From Isoetes engelmannii (lineage: Eukaryota > Streptophyta > Lycopodiopsida > Isoetales > Isoetaceae), in the NCBI GenBank assembly GCA_011763485.2, contig JAANSK020281491.1, forward strand, positions 1 through 20,550: a stretch of DNA of 20,550 nt, read 5' to 3'. This document shows, in pieces, positions 1 through 9,769 of the stretch. A program made the position numbers and the translations under genes. The notes below the pieces were generated by a model. The model had not been told where the DNA came from, made no database searches, and worked only from the letters and a program-made list of their open reading frames with translations. Position 1 is the first letter of the stretch. Each line of letters starts with the position of its first letter.

Positions 1-1379
1 GGGAAAGCCACCTCCTTGGAGGTAGGCCCTTAATTGCCCGTGATGCAGGAAGACGGCTTTGGCCTATAGTACTGTGGTTTCTGCTGGGGTCAAGTTAACG
101 CGCTGGGCATTCCTACATTTTGCTTCTGTATACTAGTCACAAGGTTCCAGGTCCAGGAGATATCGGCCCTACTTCTGTTTGATGGTTATACTAGTTCTTC
201 TTGTGAGCTTTGGGCATTACAGGATTAAATGTCTCTATCTGGTGATCATGTTTAAATAATTCCTATCAGGCCTATTGTGGAGCCATTGTAATAAGGTCAT
301 AGACCTCTGTAAAAAGAACTATAGTCTAGGAAATTAGACCTTCTCTCCTGTAGTATCCTATGGAGAAGAAGTTGAGAGAGGCTTTGAGAGTACTAGGCTC
401 AGAGTTTGGACTGCTATTCATGGATTGGAGAAGTGGTAGTAGTTCCGGACTCACTGTATGTGTATAATATTCCAATTTTTTGAATACAATACAGCTACAA
501 ATCGGGCATGGCCATTTTGTTCACTTTTCGCACCTCGAACATGCTATTTTCATATCATTATCTTTGTTAAGCAAAGTATTCAATATACAGTTGTCTATAA
601 AACACTTTGACCATAACCCTTACAGATGCAAAAATGAGGGTCGTAGTCTTGGGCTGCCTTATCCTCATAATTACTGCTGCAAAAAACGATAAAAAGATAA
701 TGCACATTTAGAGATAGCACTTAAGAAAGTAGCAGACCTTTAGATTTTGCTGAGCATTACGACATAAATGGCAATACTCTTAAGGTCTAGCTTGCAATCC
801 ATATTCACAGATGACACAATGTTCCTACAAACTCAACATAAATTTGAAAAGTAGATATGGGTTCATTTCCTCAAAATATGTATCAGTCAATAGTTCTGTG
901 TGTTTAATGAGAGTGTCCTGTCATAATTTAGAAAAATTAAGTTATTCTGGGTTAGTATAATTCACAGGGATGCCTTGAATAGTCAACAGGCTGAGTTCCA
1001 AAATCTAGGCCTTTGTCGCTTCTTTTGAGCTCAAAATAATGTAGATCTGCAGATTCTTTTGTCCAGAATAAGTAACAAGGCTGATAGAGATGGTATAGCT
1101 TAAATCTTTATATATGCAAACCAAGGACAGAGGGATCAGGAAATAAGTGGATCAAGGCAGACATGGTTAATGATAGGCATTGACATCTGTGCATGCAAGA
1201 AGGCAGCCTTGGGAAAACGCCATGTATCAAGCATTGAAGCGTGCCTTACTGCAGTGCATGGTAATGCAAGGAATTCCAAATATGTGCCGTAAAAACGTAC
1301 ACAGCTTTACTCAGCTCGGGATTCTAAACCAAAAAAGGCTAATCCCTTGGTCATGTGAAGGGTCCCTTCCCTTGAAAAT
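1..1379. other. No gene recognised
   Basis: I see no convincing coding region, RNA gene or mobile element here. The open frames are short, lack recognisable motifs and have ordinary AT-rich composition. A small hairpin (six-base arms, two-base loop) lies at about 10-23. No tRNA B-box-like motif was noticed. Confidence 0.5.
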
Positions 1380-1665
1380 TTCTTGAAGAACTCACTCTTG
1401 ACTGCAAAAATGAGGCGAAATTTAACGCGATAATCTTGCCTTTGTAAGCGAATAAGAACGTACCTTGTGGTAGGAAGCTAAGAATCGGGATATTTTCGAT
1501 GTGGCTTCTCTTGTTTATAACTGCCAAGGTTTTTCCCTCGAAAACCCTTCGGGGCGGGAATATCTGCTGCAAAGGAATATATCTGCTGCGCTCTTTCTTT
1601 GTTTGGGTCCCATAGGCCTATTGGTCTCAGTGGACGATAAAAATCAATTCAATTCAATTCAATTC
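1380..1665 (+). mobile_element. Possible 3' end of a non-LTR retroelement with a short-repeat tail
   Basis: The stretch ends in ATAAAAATC followed by four perfect copies of AATTC (1646-1665). Plant LINEs and SINEs often end in a poly(A) or short tandem tail after an ATAAA-like signal, and the preceding line (about 1600-1640) resembles the 3' end of such an element. The sequence ATATCTGCTGC occurs twice (1560-1570 and 1579-1589). I see no reverse transcriptase motif, so the left boundary is arbitrary. This could equally be unique sequence with a microsatellite. Confidence 0.25.
1646..1665. repeat. (AATTC)4 microsatellite
   Basis: Four perfect tandem copies of AATTC, directly preceded by ATAAAAATC. 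It may be the tail of the possible retroelement end described for 1380-1665. Confidence 0.9.
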
Positions 1666-2653
1666 TTAAGAAAACCATTTTTTATTTAGGTGAAGGTAAT
1701 TATAACTGCCCTCGGCAGAACAACCCCTTGGGGCTTCTGATATCATGGAGGATTCCTCTGTTTTGTGTATGCCTCTGGACCTGTGAATGCCTCGAGAGGA
1801 GAAATTTCAACCCATGTCCATGTTTTGTAAAATATGGATGGAAAAAAACTTTGAAACACATTATAATAACGCCTCAATTTGCTAGAATTTTTGTCTTTCT
1901 GGATGTTGCCGACGCCATAGCCACAACTTTCATCACGTCTGAGTCAGGAAGGGACCTGCAAGACAAAATTCAAATAGTACGACAAGAGGGGGGGGGGGCA
2001 GGTGGGAGGGAACGCCGCATGCGGCATTACGCGTGGCATTTTGGCACGCAGCCCAACACCCTTGCTTTTTAATAGATAAGATTTTGAAGAACAATAAAAT
2101 GTTCAATTGTAAACAAGGTGTTGTCGCACAGTGGGTTGCCCGATTAAACCACACTTCAAAGAAAGAATTCGAAGCAAAGAATAGGAAGGAAATGATTTGA
2201 CTTGGGTCACACTAGCATGCTCTGGCGGCACTGGCTCTCTTTCTATCCATATATTCTATCTGCTATATACACTATGAAGCCCAAAATCGAGTCTTTCCGC
2301 TGCTTTTCCTTACACCACAATCCCTACCACACATCATCTGGATCCTAGAATCATCCCAGAATCATCTAAAAGGGAGGTTCCTATTCGGAGGTCTCTTATC
2401 CTTGAATCTTTCAAAATGGAAGGAGCAAGCTGTGAAGTGCGGGGGAGATGCATGCAAAATGAACACACAGTCACTCAAACAAAACTCTTAAATACGCTTT
2501 CCCCGCTAAACAAGGCTCAATTAGGAATAAGGAAAGATTCAATCTCAGCCATCCAGTAAGTCGCATGGTTGCATCTGAACCTTCAATAAGGCATATTTTA
2601 AGCATATGCCATTTTGCTCTCCAGCCCTAGGGATTGCACCCAAAAAGCAAATG
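1666..2653. other. No gene; G-run and palindrome only
   Basis: No supported gene. The only local structure is an 11-G run at 1988-1998, continuing into GG, GGG and GGG blocks to about 2010, followed by the perfect 12-base palindrome GCCGCATGCGGC at 2014-2025. The open frames across it, in both directions, are low complexity and show no family resemblance. Confidence 0.5.
1988..2025. other. G-run with quadruplex potential next to a perfect palindrome
   Basis: Eleven consecutive G residues (1988-1998) are followed by three further G blocks within about 12 bases, enough for a G-quadruplex on the plus strand. The 12-base palindrome GCCGCATGCGGC follows at 2014-2025. This is GC-rich in an AT-rich neighbourhood. 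Function is unknown, and the G-run length may be affected by sequencing or assembly. Confidence 0.6.
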
Positions 2654-2697
2654 TTAGGGTTTGGCGCATTATAAACCCTAAATAGCAGAAACCCTAT
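2654..2697 (+). promoter_or_regulatory. Telo-box cluster with TATA-like box
   Basis: Three telo-box-like motifs occur within 45 bases: TTAGGGTTT (2654-2662, inverted), AAACCCTAA (2673-2681) and AAACCCTAT (2689-2697). A TATA-like TTATAAA overlaps at 2669-2675. A site-II-like TTTGGGC follows at about 2728. In plants, telo-boxes with site II motifs mark promoters or 5' leaders of ribosomal-protein, snoRNA and other growth-linked genes. No clear ORF follows on the plus strand, so the transcript, if there is one, may be non-coding or have introns I cannot place. Confidence 0.45.
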
Positions 2698-2799
2698 CGT
2701 CATTCCTATAAGCGCTGAAATTCGGCAATTTGGGCGGATTCATTGGCCCCTTACTTTCATTTTCTGGGATTCGTATTCGTGAGCCTTGTATTCTTCACA

Positions 2800-4306
2800 A
2801 TCTGTTTATGGATTGCTTATTATGGATTGGAGCCTGATAGATTGATCATTTCTGTCTGCTGCAGTTTACTGTATTGCTTTTCTAGCTGCCACCCGAGCCG
2901 TGAGCACATAATAAACTGTGTCATGGCAAACGTTTGGCAGCTTATATTGGAGGTAATTTTAGGTATACAATGATGTGCAGAATGCTTCATCAGACAACCT
3001 GGGTTTCCACATTTTCTTAGAAATCTTAAGCTTCTGTTAATATTGGCGAGCAATAATCAGTGCTGCTTGACCAGTCCTTGGAAGCAAAACTACTTGCCAA
3101 ATATGATACACGCATATGGTGCTTTTATCCCTTATGTGTTCAATGATTTGGTACACATTATCAGGTTATTCTGTTGCCTGTGATTGTCCTTAAATAATAA
3201 AATTACAATTTTCTAACATGGTTTTGCTGTTTTTGTCGTAACGATGTAATGTTCACAAAGTTTATACACCCGTTTAGAAGCGTGAACCTATTACCTGTTG
3301 TCTTGCTGTTGAACTAATAAACCAAAACTGGGTTTCCTAGCCCATTAAACTTTCCCATCACAAAAATTCTTCTTTATCAAGAAATACGTGTAGAAGTCAT
3401 CAAAGTTTATTCAACTATCATAAATGCATGCAATTACACAACCAAGTTTGTTTTCTTCCGCATATAAGTAATTGAACTGAGAGGTACGCTTATTTAAATG
3501 GGAAATGCAAGGAAAATTGTGAAATAGCCAATTCAGTAATATCGTCATAAGTCCAGTTCAATGGATGCGCTCAATAGGCTTTGATAGAATCGATCAGATT
3601 CGAAATATCTTCCTAGAATGAATTCTCACTTGAATAACCATTATGCTGTTTTGCACCAAGTAGGCATAAATGAACCAGCCAACATAGCAGATTTAGGATG
3701 TTCTTTGGCTGCTTGCTTACCAGTTTGGTTATCTGTTTATGATTGTTCTGTTCTGGCCCTAAATTACTCCAACTTGACATCTTTGTATTTAGTGCAGGAT
3801 TGATGGTTGTGTTTGATCATTGATGCATTTCACTATCCACCTATTCTAGCTGCTGCTAAGACTTAATATTAAGATGGCAAAAGGTATCATTAGTTAGATC
3901 ATGATGTTGCAGAATGCTACATCAGACAGCCTAAGTTTCCACAATGTTCTTGAAATCTGAATCTTCTGCTAATATCAGCGAGCAATAATTAGTGATGCTC
4001 GAATTGAAGCAGAAATACTTGCAAAATCAAATTACAAACAATGAGCATGAGGAGATTACCCTTATGAAAGGCTTCAATCCATACTTCAATCATACCTGGC
4101 CGTCTCCAAAGAAAATGTACTCTAGTAAAAACTTCCACAAACTAGAAGGAAAGCTTTATACATTGCATTTAGTCCTTGTTTTATCTGGCCTCATGGCCAG
4201 ATTCGTTGCTAGAATGCATCCCCAAGGGGCCTACAGTTGAGCACACCATTGTGCTCTGTTTACACCAACTAGGCATACATGCGCCTGCTAATAGAGCAAA
4301 ACAGAA
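2800..4306. repeat. Diverged tandem duplication (about 930-bp unit, second copy shortened)
   Basis: Two blocks recur in the same order and orientation. Block A is at about 2800-3105 and again at 3731-4035; the best part, 2971-3068 against 3903-3999, is roughly 85% identical by eye. Block B is at about 3612-3697 and again at 4209-4306, with shared pieces such as TAGGCATA. The arrangement A-B-A'-B' implies one tandem duplication followed by loss of about 330 bp in the second copy. There is no long ORF in either copy, and short frames are not conserved between copies, which argues for a non-coding unit or an old element. The telo-box cluster lies just upstream. Confidence 0.65.
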
Positions 4307-4309
4307 ATT

Positions 4310-4659
4310 ATAGTTCAATGGTGCATTCCCAACTTGGAATTGTAGTAATAAAACTCAGAAACACATGAGCCCTCTATATCCTTGTACTTGAACTGTAACC
4401 AATAGGTAGGTAAATAGCAAAATGGTGCCATTTACCACGTCTTTTCACTCTATATCTCCAATTTATTTACTCCTTATATGTTATTGCACAAGTATATATA
4501 TTTTCTCAAATCCAGTTCACATTAGCTCTCGCATGTTTATATGTAAATAAAAGTAAAGCTAATGCCTTCTGCTTTGTCATGCTATATCATTGCAAGGCTG
4601 TAAAATCTGATAAACCATGCAGCTTTTGCCATTGCAAGTATAGTCGCAACGAAGATTTC
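4310..4659. other. 3' flank of the PPR gene
   Basis: AT-rich sequence with no gene. On the minus strand this is the downstream side of the PPR-DYW gene and probably holds its 3' UTR; AATAAA-type signals occur on the minus strand around 4460. No other structure was seen. Confidence 0.4.
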
Positions 4660-7203
4660 TCACCAATAGTCACCACAAGAGCATTCCCCATTGCGGAAAT
4701 GATGAAAACGCATTGAATCCCTTACAATAATTGCCCGTTCAGCAATATATGAAATGATCTTTAAAACTGCATGGCAGTCGGCGCAAACTCTAAGATTTTT
4801 TAGGATACGAAGAGGAGTGCCAGGAGGGGTATTCATGAGCCCAAATGTGATGGCAAGTTTTTCGCTATGGTAACAGAGAAGCTGTTTTTTTCGTTCTTCA
4901 GCCACATCATGCAGTACTAAACTTGTATTTGGGATGTGCCCTGCCATTTCTATGTCCTTGTAAAGTCTTTTTAGCTCGGCATAAATCTTGTCTTTCTGTG
5001 GATGTGATGTGTCATTTGCATAGAAATGATGCATTTTTCCATTGACCTCAATCGAGCTACGCCCTGGCAATTTCACTATACCCCGGTCTCTCATTTCTTT
5101 TCTCAATCTCGCAACATCAGCCCATCTGCCAGCTGTTGCATATATATTAGATAAAAGAACATAAGATGCAGCTTCCTGTGGATTTAATTCAAATACATGT
5201 TCTGATGCACGCTTTCCACGGTCTGGGTCATTGTGGTTTGTACAAGCTCCAAGCAAGGTTTTCCAGACCAAAATATCAGGCTGAATGGGCATCTTGTTAA
5301 CAAAGTCTTCTGCTTCATCTAATTTTGCGGCACGTCCAAGAAGATCAACTGTGCATCTATAATGTTCCAAAATGGGCGTGGTAGAGTACTGTTCAGTCAG
5401 ACTAACAAAATAATGAAAGCCCTCTTTAACTAGCCCAGCATGACCGCAAGCTGAAAGAACAGATAACAATGTAATCTCATTTGGCTTTATGCCAGCCTGC
5501 TGCATCTGGCAAAATACCTCAAGAGTCTCCACGACTTGGCCATGCTGCCCGTAGGCTGCAATCATGGCAGTCCAGCATTCCAGATTTCGTATAGATAATT
5601 TATCAAACATCCTTCGCGCATCCATCAAATTTCCACACTTGGCATACATGTTAATCATGCCGGTGGCAATCATGATCTCAAACTCAAGCCCACTGTCCAC
5701 AATATGGACATGAGCAAGCCTAGCCTCTGTAAGGAGGCCCATGTTAGTGCATGCTTCAAGGATACTTAAAAAGGTTACTTTGTTTGGTTTCACGCTTTTC
5801 TCTATCATTTGTTGAAAGGTATCAAGGGCTTCTTTGCTAAAGCCTTGTTGTGCATAGCCAGTGATCATGGCATTCCACGATACTAAATCTCTTTCGGCAA
5901 TTTTCTCAAACATCCTCCATGCATCCTCTATATTTGAACATTTCCTGTACATATTGAAAAGAGCGGTTCCGACCACAATGTCTGAGTCTAATGCACTTTC
6001 AAGAATGCAAGAATGAACAAGCTTACCTTCTGCAAAATATATTGGACTAGTACATGCGTTAAGAATAGTTGCATATGAGAAATGATCTGGTCTCACTCCT
6101 CCTAACCTCATTGCTCTAAAACATCTAAGTGCTTCTTTATGATCCCCACAGTCTGTAGATCCTAAAATCAGGGAGGTCCATGATACAATATCTGGTTCAG
6201 GCAATCTATTGAACAGATATTTTGCATCTATTAAACCGCCACATTTACAATACATTTTAAGAAGTGCATTTCCAACAATAATGGATGACTCTAACTGCCG
6301 ACTTACAATCCAGGCATGAATCAACTTACCTTCTGGAAAAGCTTGCTCATTAACACACACATTCAAGATGCTGGTGAAGGTAATTTCATCAGGCTGCAAG
6401 GAAGTTCCATGAATTTGCCAAAACAGGTCAAGAGCTTCATCGCAACATCCATCTCGTGCATACGCACCAATCATGACATTCCAAGATATCAGGTTACGCT
6501 CTTCCATTCTTCCGAATGTTGCCATTCCATGACCCGGATTACCACACTTGCCATACATATGAATAAGAGAATTCAATAAAACAATGTCATTGCACAATGG
6601 AGTACCTACAACGTGAGAATGAATCAACTTACCTTCGGCCAGGGCTGCTGGACTGGTACATATATTAACCAAAATTACAAATGTAACTCGATTCGGCTTT
6701 GTCCGGCCATCCTGCATTTGCTTCAATATACTCAGAGCTTCCTTCATATATCCATTCTGAGCATATGCTGCAACCAAGGCTGTCCAAGATACTACACTAT
6801 GATTATCTGTTCTATTGAACACCAAAAGTGCGTCATTTGGAGTCTTAGATTTTCCATACATAACAATAATAAGAGTGGTCAACACTCTATCTGCATTGAG
6901 CCCGTTTCCAATCACATGGGCATGAATTCTCTTACCCTCTGATGACTTATCGCACTTTCTTAAAAGGTTATCATACACGAGAGAATCACTGTTTCTTTTT
7001 TCAGATACCTGCCTTTCTACTTGTTTTCTCTTGGTGGAACGATGTGGGGAGATCGTTTTCTCGTTGTCTTGGGTTTTAGAAGACTGCCCACGTTTGTCTC
7101 GTATTTCATGCGCCATGTCTGTTGATAAAGTGCGACATTTTGCACTGGTGCCAGGCTTAGCATGACGGAAACTTAAAAGCTCTAGAAGCAACCTTAATTT
7201 CAT
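4660..7203 (-). CDS. PLS-class PPR protein with E and DYW domains (organelle C-to-U RNA editing factor)
   Basis: A single uninterrupted exon encodes 847 residues from the ATG at 7203-7201. The frame stays open upstream to a stop near 7345 but has no other ATG; a GTG at 7224 is not a likely plant start. The basic, Ser/Arg/Leu-rich N-terminus fits a mitochondrial or plastid presequence. P-type motifs start at about residues 137, 238, 339, 440 and 541, each followed by L and S motifs, giving five P-L-S blocks of exactly 101 residues; partial L and S motifs lie upstream. The L2, S2, E1 and E2 segments, a PG-box (PGRSSIEV, about 713) and a DYW deaminase domain follow. The deaminase has HSE (779-781), CADC (807-810), CSC (841-843) and the terminal GDYW, so all zinc and catalytic residues are present. 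Known role of the family: binding one organelle transcript and deaminating a C to U. The canonical HSE/DYW form argues against the U-to-C (KP) variant. Target and compartment are inferred only. Confidence 0.95.
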   Translation of the reverse strand: MKLRLLLELLSFRHAKPGTSAKCRTLSTDMAHEIRDKRGQSSKTQDNEKTISPHRSTKRKQVERQVSEKRNSDSLVYDNLLRKCDKSSEGKRIHAHVIGNGLNADRVLTTLIIVMYGKSKTPNDALLVFNRTDNHSVVSWTALVAAYAQNGYMKEALSILKQMQDGRTKPNRVTFVILVNICTSPAALAEGKLIHSHVVGTPLCNDIVLLNSLIHMYGKCGNPGHGMATFGRMEERNLISWNVMIGAYARDGCCDEALDLFWQIHGTSLQPDEITFTSILNVCVNEQAFPEGKLIHAWIVSRQLESSIIVGNALLKMYCKCGGLIDAKYLFNRLPEPDIVSWTSLILGSTDCGDHKEALRCFRAMRLGGVRPDHFSYATILNACTSPIYFAEGKLVHSCILESALDSDIVVGTALFNMYRKCSNIEDAWRMFEKIAERDLVSWNAMITGYAQQGFSKEALDTFQQMIEKSVKPNKVTFLSILEACTNMGLLTEARLAHVHIVDSGLEFEIMIATGMINMYAKCGNLMDARRMFDKLSIRNLECWTAMIAAYGQHGQVVETLEVFCQMQQAGIKPNEITLLSVLSACGHAGLVKEGFHYFVSLTEQYSTTPILEHYRCTVDLLGRAAKLDEAEDFVNKMPIQPDILVWKTLLGACTNHNDPDRGKRASEHVFELNPQEAASYVLLSNIYATAGRWADVARLRKEMRDRGIVKLPGRSSIEVNGKMHHFYANDTSHPQKDKIYAELKRLYKDIEMAGHIPNTSLVLHDVAEERKKQLLCYHSEKLAITFGLMNTPPGTPLRILKNLRVCADCHAVLKIISYIAERAIIVRDSMRFHHFRNGECSCGDYW

Positions 7204-7416
7204 TGCTCGCTCTGATGATTCCACCCATGTAAGGGCGAATCTGTATATTGTTAAGGAGGAAAATAGGAAAACGGAGTACCATACCTCTTTCGACTGTGCA
7301 TAGACTTTGGAGCAGCGGGGCAGAATTCGAAGTGTGATAACCTACAAGAAGATTAACGTTAGGATTTACATTTGCAGCTTTTGTGTTTGACAGATCTTTT
7401 AGGGTGGGCATGTTGT

Positions 7417-8109
7417 GGGGAGCACATTTTGCAAATTATAAAAATGCCCTGTATTTATCTAAATTATCAAAATGGCCCCAGTATTTTTTCTAAATTATAA
7501 AAATGCCCTTACGTATATTTTCTCATTTCCTTTCACAAAGCGTGTGTTCCAGATTCTTGCTCCTCCGATGGATCTTTCGACCATATCAATGGAAAATCAT
7601 GGAGCTTCTAGCCAAAATCGGTGGAGTTGTTTGCTAAAATTGGTGGAGCTTCTAGATGGATTCTTCCTAATAGTGCCGAATCATGGTTGTTCTCAATACT
7701 TGATCATTTTTCGACCTCTACAGTTAAAATTCTTCAATAAAACAAAAGCTTGTGCAGAAGAATTTGCAGCTTAAATCAAGTGAGGATCAATTTCGTTCAG
7801 AAGAACATAGTATCAAAGCTACTACCCACCATACATAACCAAAAAGAGATGCTGGCGGTGAAAAAATCTAAGTAGAAAAGATCTGGGCACCAATGTGGAA
7901 GCACATATAGGGATGTGTGGAACCGAGGCAATCCGCCATATGGACGGACCAAGCATGAGGTCTGTATACTTTTGGAGGTTGATGTAGAGGCATTTTCATA
8001 AGCTATGAAAATATAGGGGTATTTGATAATTTAGATAAAGTACAGTGGCATTTTTGTAAATTGCTCTTTATCAGATGGCCCAAATTATACATTTGATAAT
8101 GTCCTCCCC
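7417..8109. mobile_element. MITE-like element with long, internally repeated terminal inverted repeats (probably Mutator-like)
   Basis: The left arm (about 7417-7512) matches the reverse complement of the right arm (about 7993-8109). Both contain AAAAATGCC followed by CTGTA, then TTTATCTAAATTATCAAA, then a CCCC block and a second AAAATGCC-like piece. The outermost ends also agree (GGGGAGCACATT and GGGGAGGACATT). The left arm itself contains about three units of roughly 30 bp beginning AAATTAT, and the right arm has one extra unit near its end. The interior (about 480 bp) encodes nothing recognisable. Long AT-rich inverted repeats with this wording are common in non-autonomous Mutator-like elements of plants, but no clear 9-bp target duplication is visible, so the family is tentative. 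It lies about 210 bp upstream of the PPR gene's ATG. Confidence 0.65.
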
Positions 8110-8189
8110 TCCGTCATGACCTTCCTTCCTCTCAAGGCGGAGAAAAACCAATCACATCAATGCTACATATCTTGAAATGTCTTTCTCCA

Positions 8190-8771
8190 AAACATTATGA
8201 CTGGAAATATTCCTGCCCAGGCCAGTATGCTTGGTTCGGATCTGGCTCGTCTCTGCTCACAGTCACACCTGTACAAGTCCTTGGTCGAGCCAGTTCTTCT
8301 ATATGGTGCTGAGGTTTGGGGCTTGGTAATACCTCTCGCCACCTGGAATGACCTGAAACAAGTACAGAAGACCTTCTTAACACAAACACTCGGGGTAATC
8401 CATAGTTCATATTGATCCTGGTGCAGGATTTCTTGCCCATTCAAAGGGTCTCACTGGACCGCCATATCATTTACTTTCAGAAGGTAGTTGGTATGGGTGA
8501 TGCTTGTCTGCCCAATCTTGCTTTAGCCGTAGCACTGGGTCCACAATATCTTAAAGCCTGCTGGAAGAACGAACAACCTCATTGGTTCTCCCAATGGAAT
8601 GTATATGCACACAAGTGCGTGCGGGTCCGGACGGAGAAGGATCGGGATCAACTGAGGCAGCAGATTGATGCTTGGTTCCTTGGCAAACTCTGGAATACAG
8701 ATGCTTTAACACTTGTCAAGATGGGATACTATCAACAGCAGGTCAATCCCATGCTCACACAAGGCCCATAA
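8190..8771 (+). pseudogene. LINE reverse-transcriptase C-terminal fragment
   Basis: The translation contains the segment typically found just after the RT core of plant non-LTR retrotransposons: a Leu/Tyr-rich helix, then LVEPVLLYGAEVWG (about 8281-8322), then QVQKTFLTQTLGVI. After position 8412 the reading frame changes and the match continues (LPIQRVSLDRH, then GDACLPNLALA). The fragment therefore has one frameshift, and it lacks the RT catalytic motifs and the endonuclease. It runs opposite to the large LINE at 10108-14345 and is not an obvious copy of it. It is a non-functional remnant. Confidence 0.7.
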
Positions 8772-8879
8772 CACTACATGCATACCCATTTGCCCATGAA
8801 CAAGCACGGCACCAAGTCCATGGCCAAGCCCATGCCACAGAGGAAGAGACAAAGGAATCCCACGGCATGAGGACATCAC

Positions 8880-9705
8880 ACTCCTAGAGCATGAGTTCTC
8901 CATGGCAAATCACGACTTTTAAAGCATGATGGATCTGCTCAGCCACCATAGGTTAAAAAGATTCCTCAGGTTGCCAGAAGAGATCTTGGGAGTAGGTAGC
9001 CGCTATCTCTTGACGGCGGTTTTGCCATTATGGACCCAAGGCCTCCAGGGGGCTTAGTTTCTTTCTCTTTCCTCCACTCTGTCTTTTCGTGACTTTACTC
9101 AAGAGGAACTTCTTCGCCTTTTCGAATTCTACGAGAGAGTTTCGGGAGCCTGGAAGGTGTTGCTCATCTTGAACGCCAACAATGGAGGGAAGCTAACTGT
9201 GACCCTTTCTTGGGAGATTATGATATTTGAAGGAGGTCGCCCCCGCTCTCGAGTACACTCTGCATGTCCTACCCCTCGGGTCTTTTCGTGTCCACCGTCT
9301 CCACCACGCCGCCTTCTCCTCATCGAACTCCCATTCATGGACAGTCTTCACATTACTTTCAAACTCCTGAAAGCATTTATGTTCATATTCCCCCTGTGCA
9401 GCCTCCACATCCTCGCAACCATCTTCACCACATCAAGATATGGGCTTTTCTCAAGTTTCTTTTGGCCTTAATTATGTCAATGAGTTTGAATCTTCTCCAT
9501 CTCTTCAACCACCTGTCAATATTTACAATGTGGATGATCTTCAGCTTGATACTGATGGGAACCCAGATGACACAAATACAGAACTCAAGGTTCCTGCCTT
9601 TTTGGCACATACAGGTTTCAGTCTATCTTCTTTTATTAACACTCATCCCACACAACCACCAGCTGCTTTCCCTGGCCTTCGTTTTCTCATCAGGTACCAT
9701 ATTCT
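8880..9705 (+). pseudogene. Decayed coding-like stretch of unknown family
   Basis: Several plus-strand frame segments look like real protein rather than chance ORFs. One (about 9065-9210) reads SFRDFTQEELLRLFEFYERV and then a glycine/asparagine turn before KLTVTLSWE. The next (about 9264-9420) is rich in Ser, Thr, Pro and His. The third (about 9400-9705) includes FGLNYVNEFESSPSLQPPV and an acidic patch rich in Asp and Asn. The segments lie in different frames with stops between them, so the stretch is broken by at least two frame changes. It ends near a possible splice donor (ATCAG followed by GTACC, about 9696). I do not recognise the family. It may be part of a transposable element or a dead host gene. 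Confidence 0.4.
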
Positions 9706-9769
9706 AGTCAAGTACCATTCCCTCATTACAAGAGGATGGCCATTTTTCCATCACTTTAATATCACCTAA

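Noticed and set aside
6316-6942. Plus-strand ORFs inside the PPR gene
   Set aside because: They are antisense shadows of the strongly supported PPR coding sequence.
7200-7345. A 5' extension or a tiny 5' intron of the PPR gene
   Set aside because: The upstream frame is open but has no ATG. Donor-like GTATGG and acceptor-like TATACAG signals would define an intron of only about 44 bp, too short for typical plant introns.
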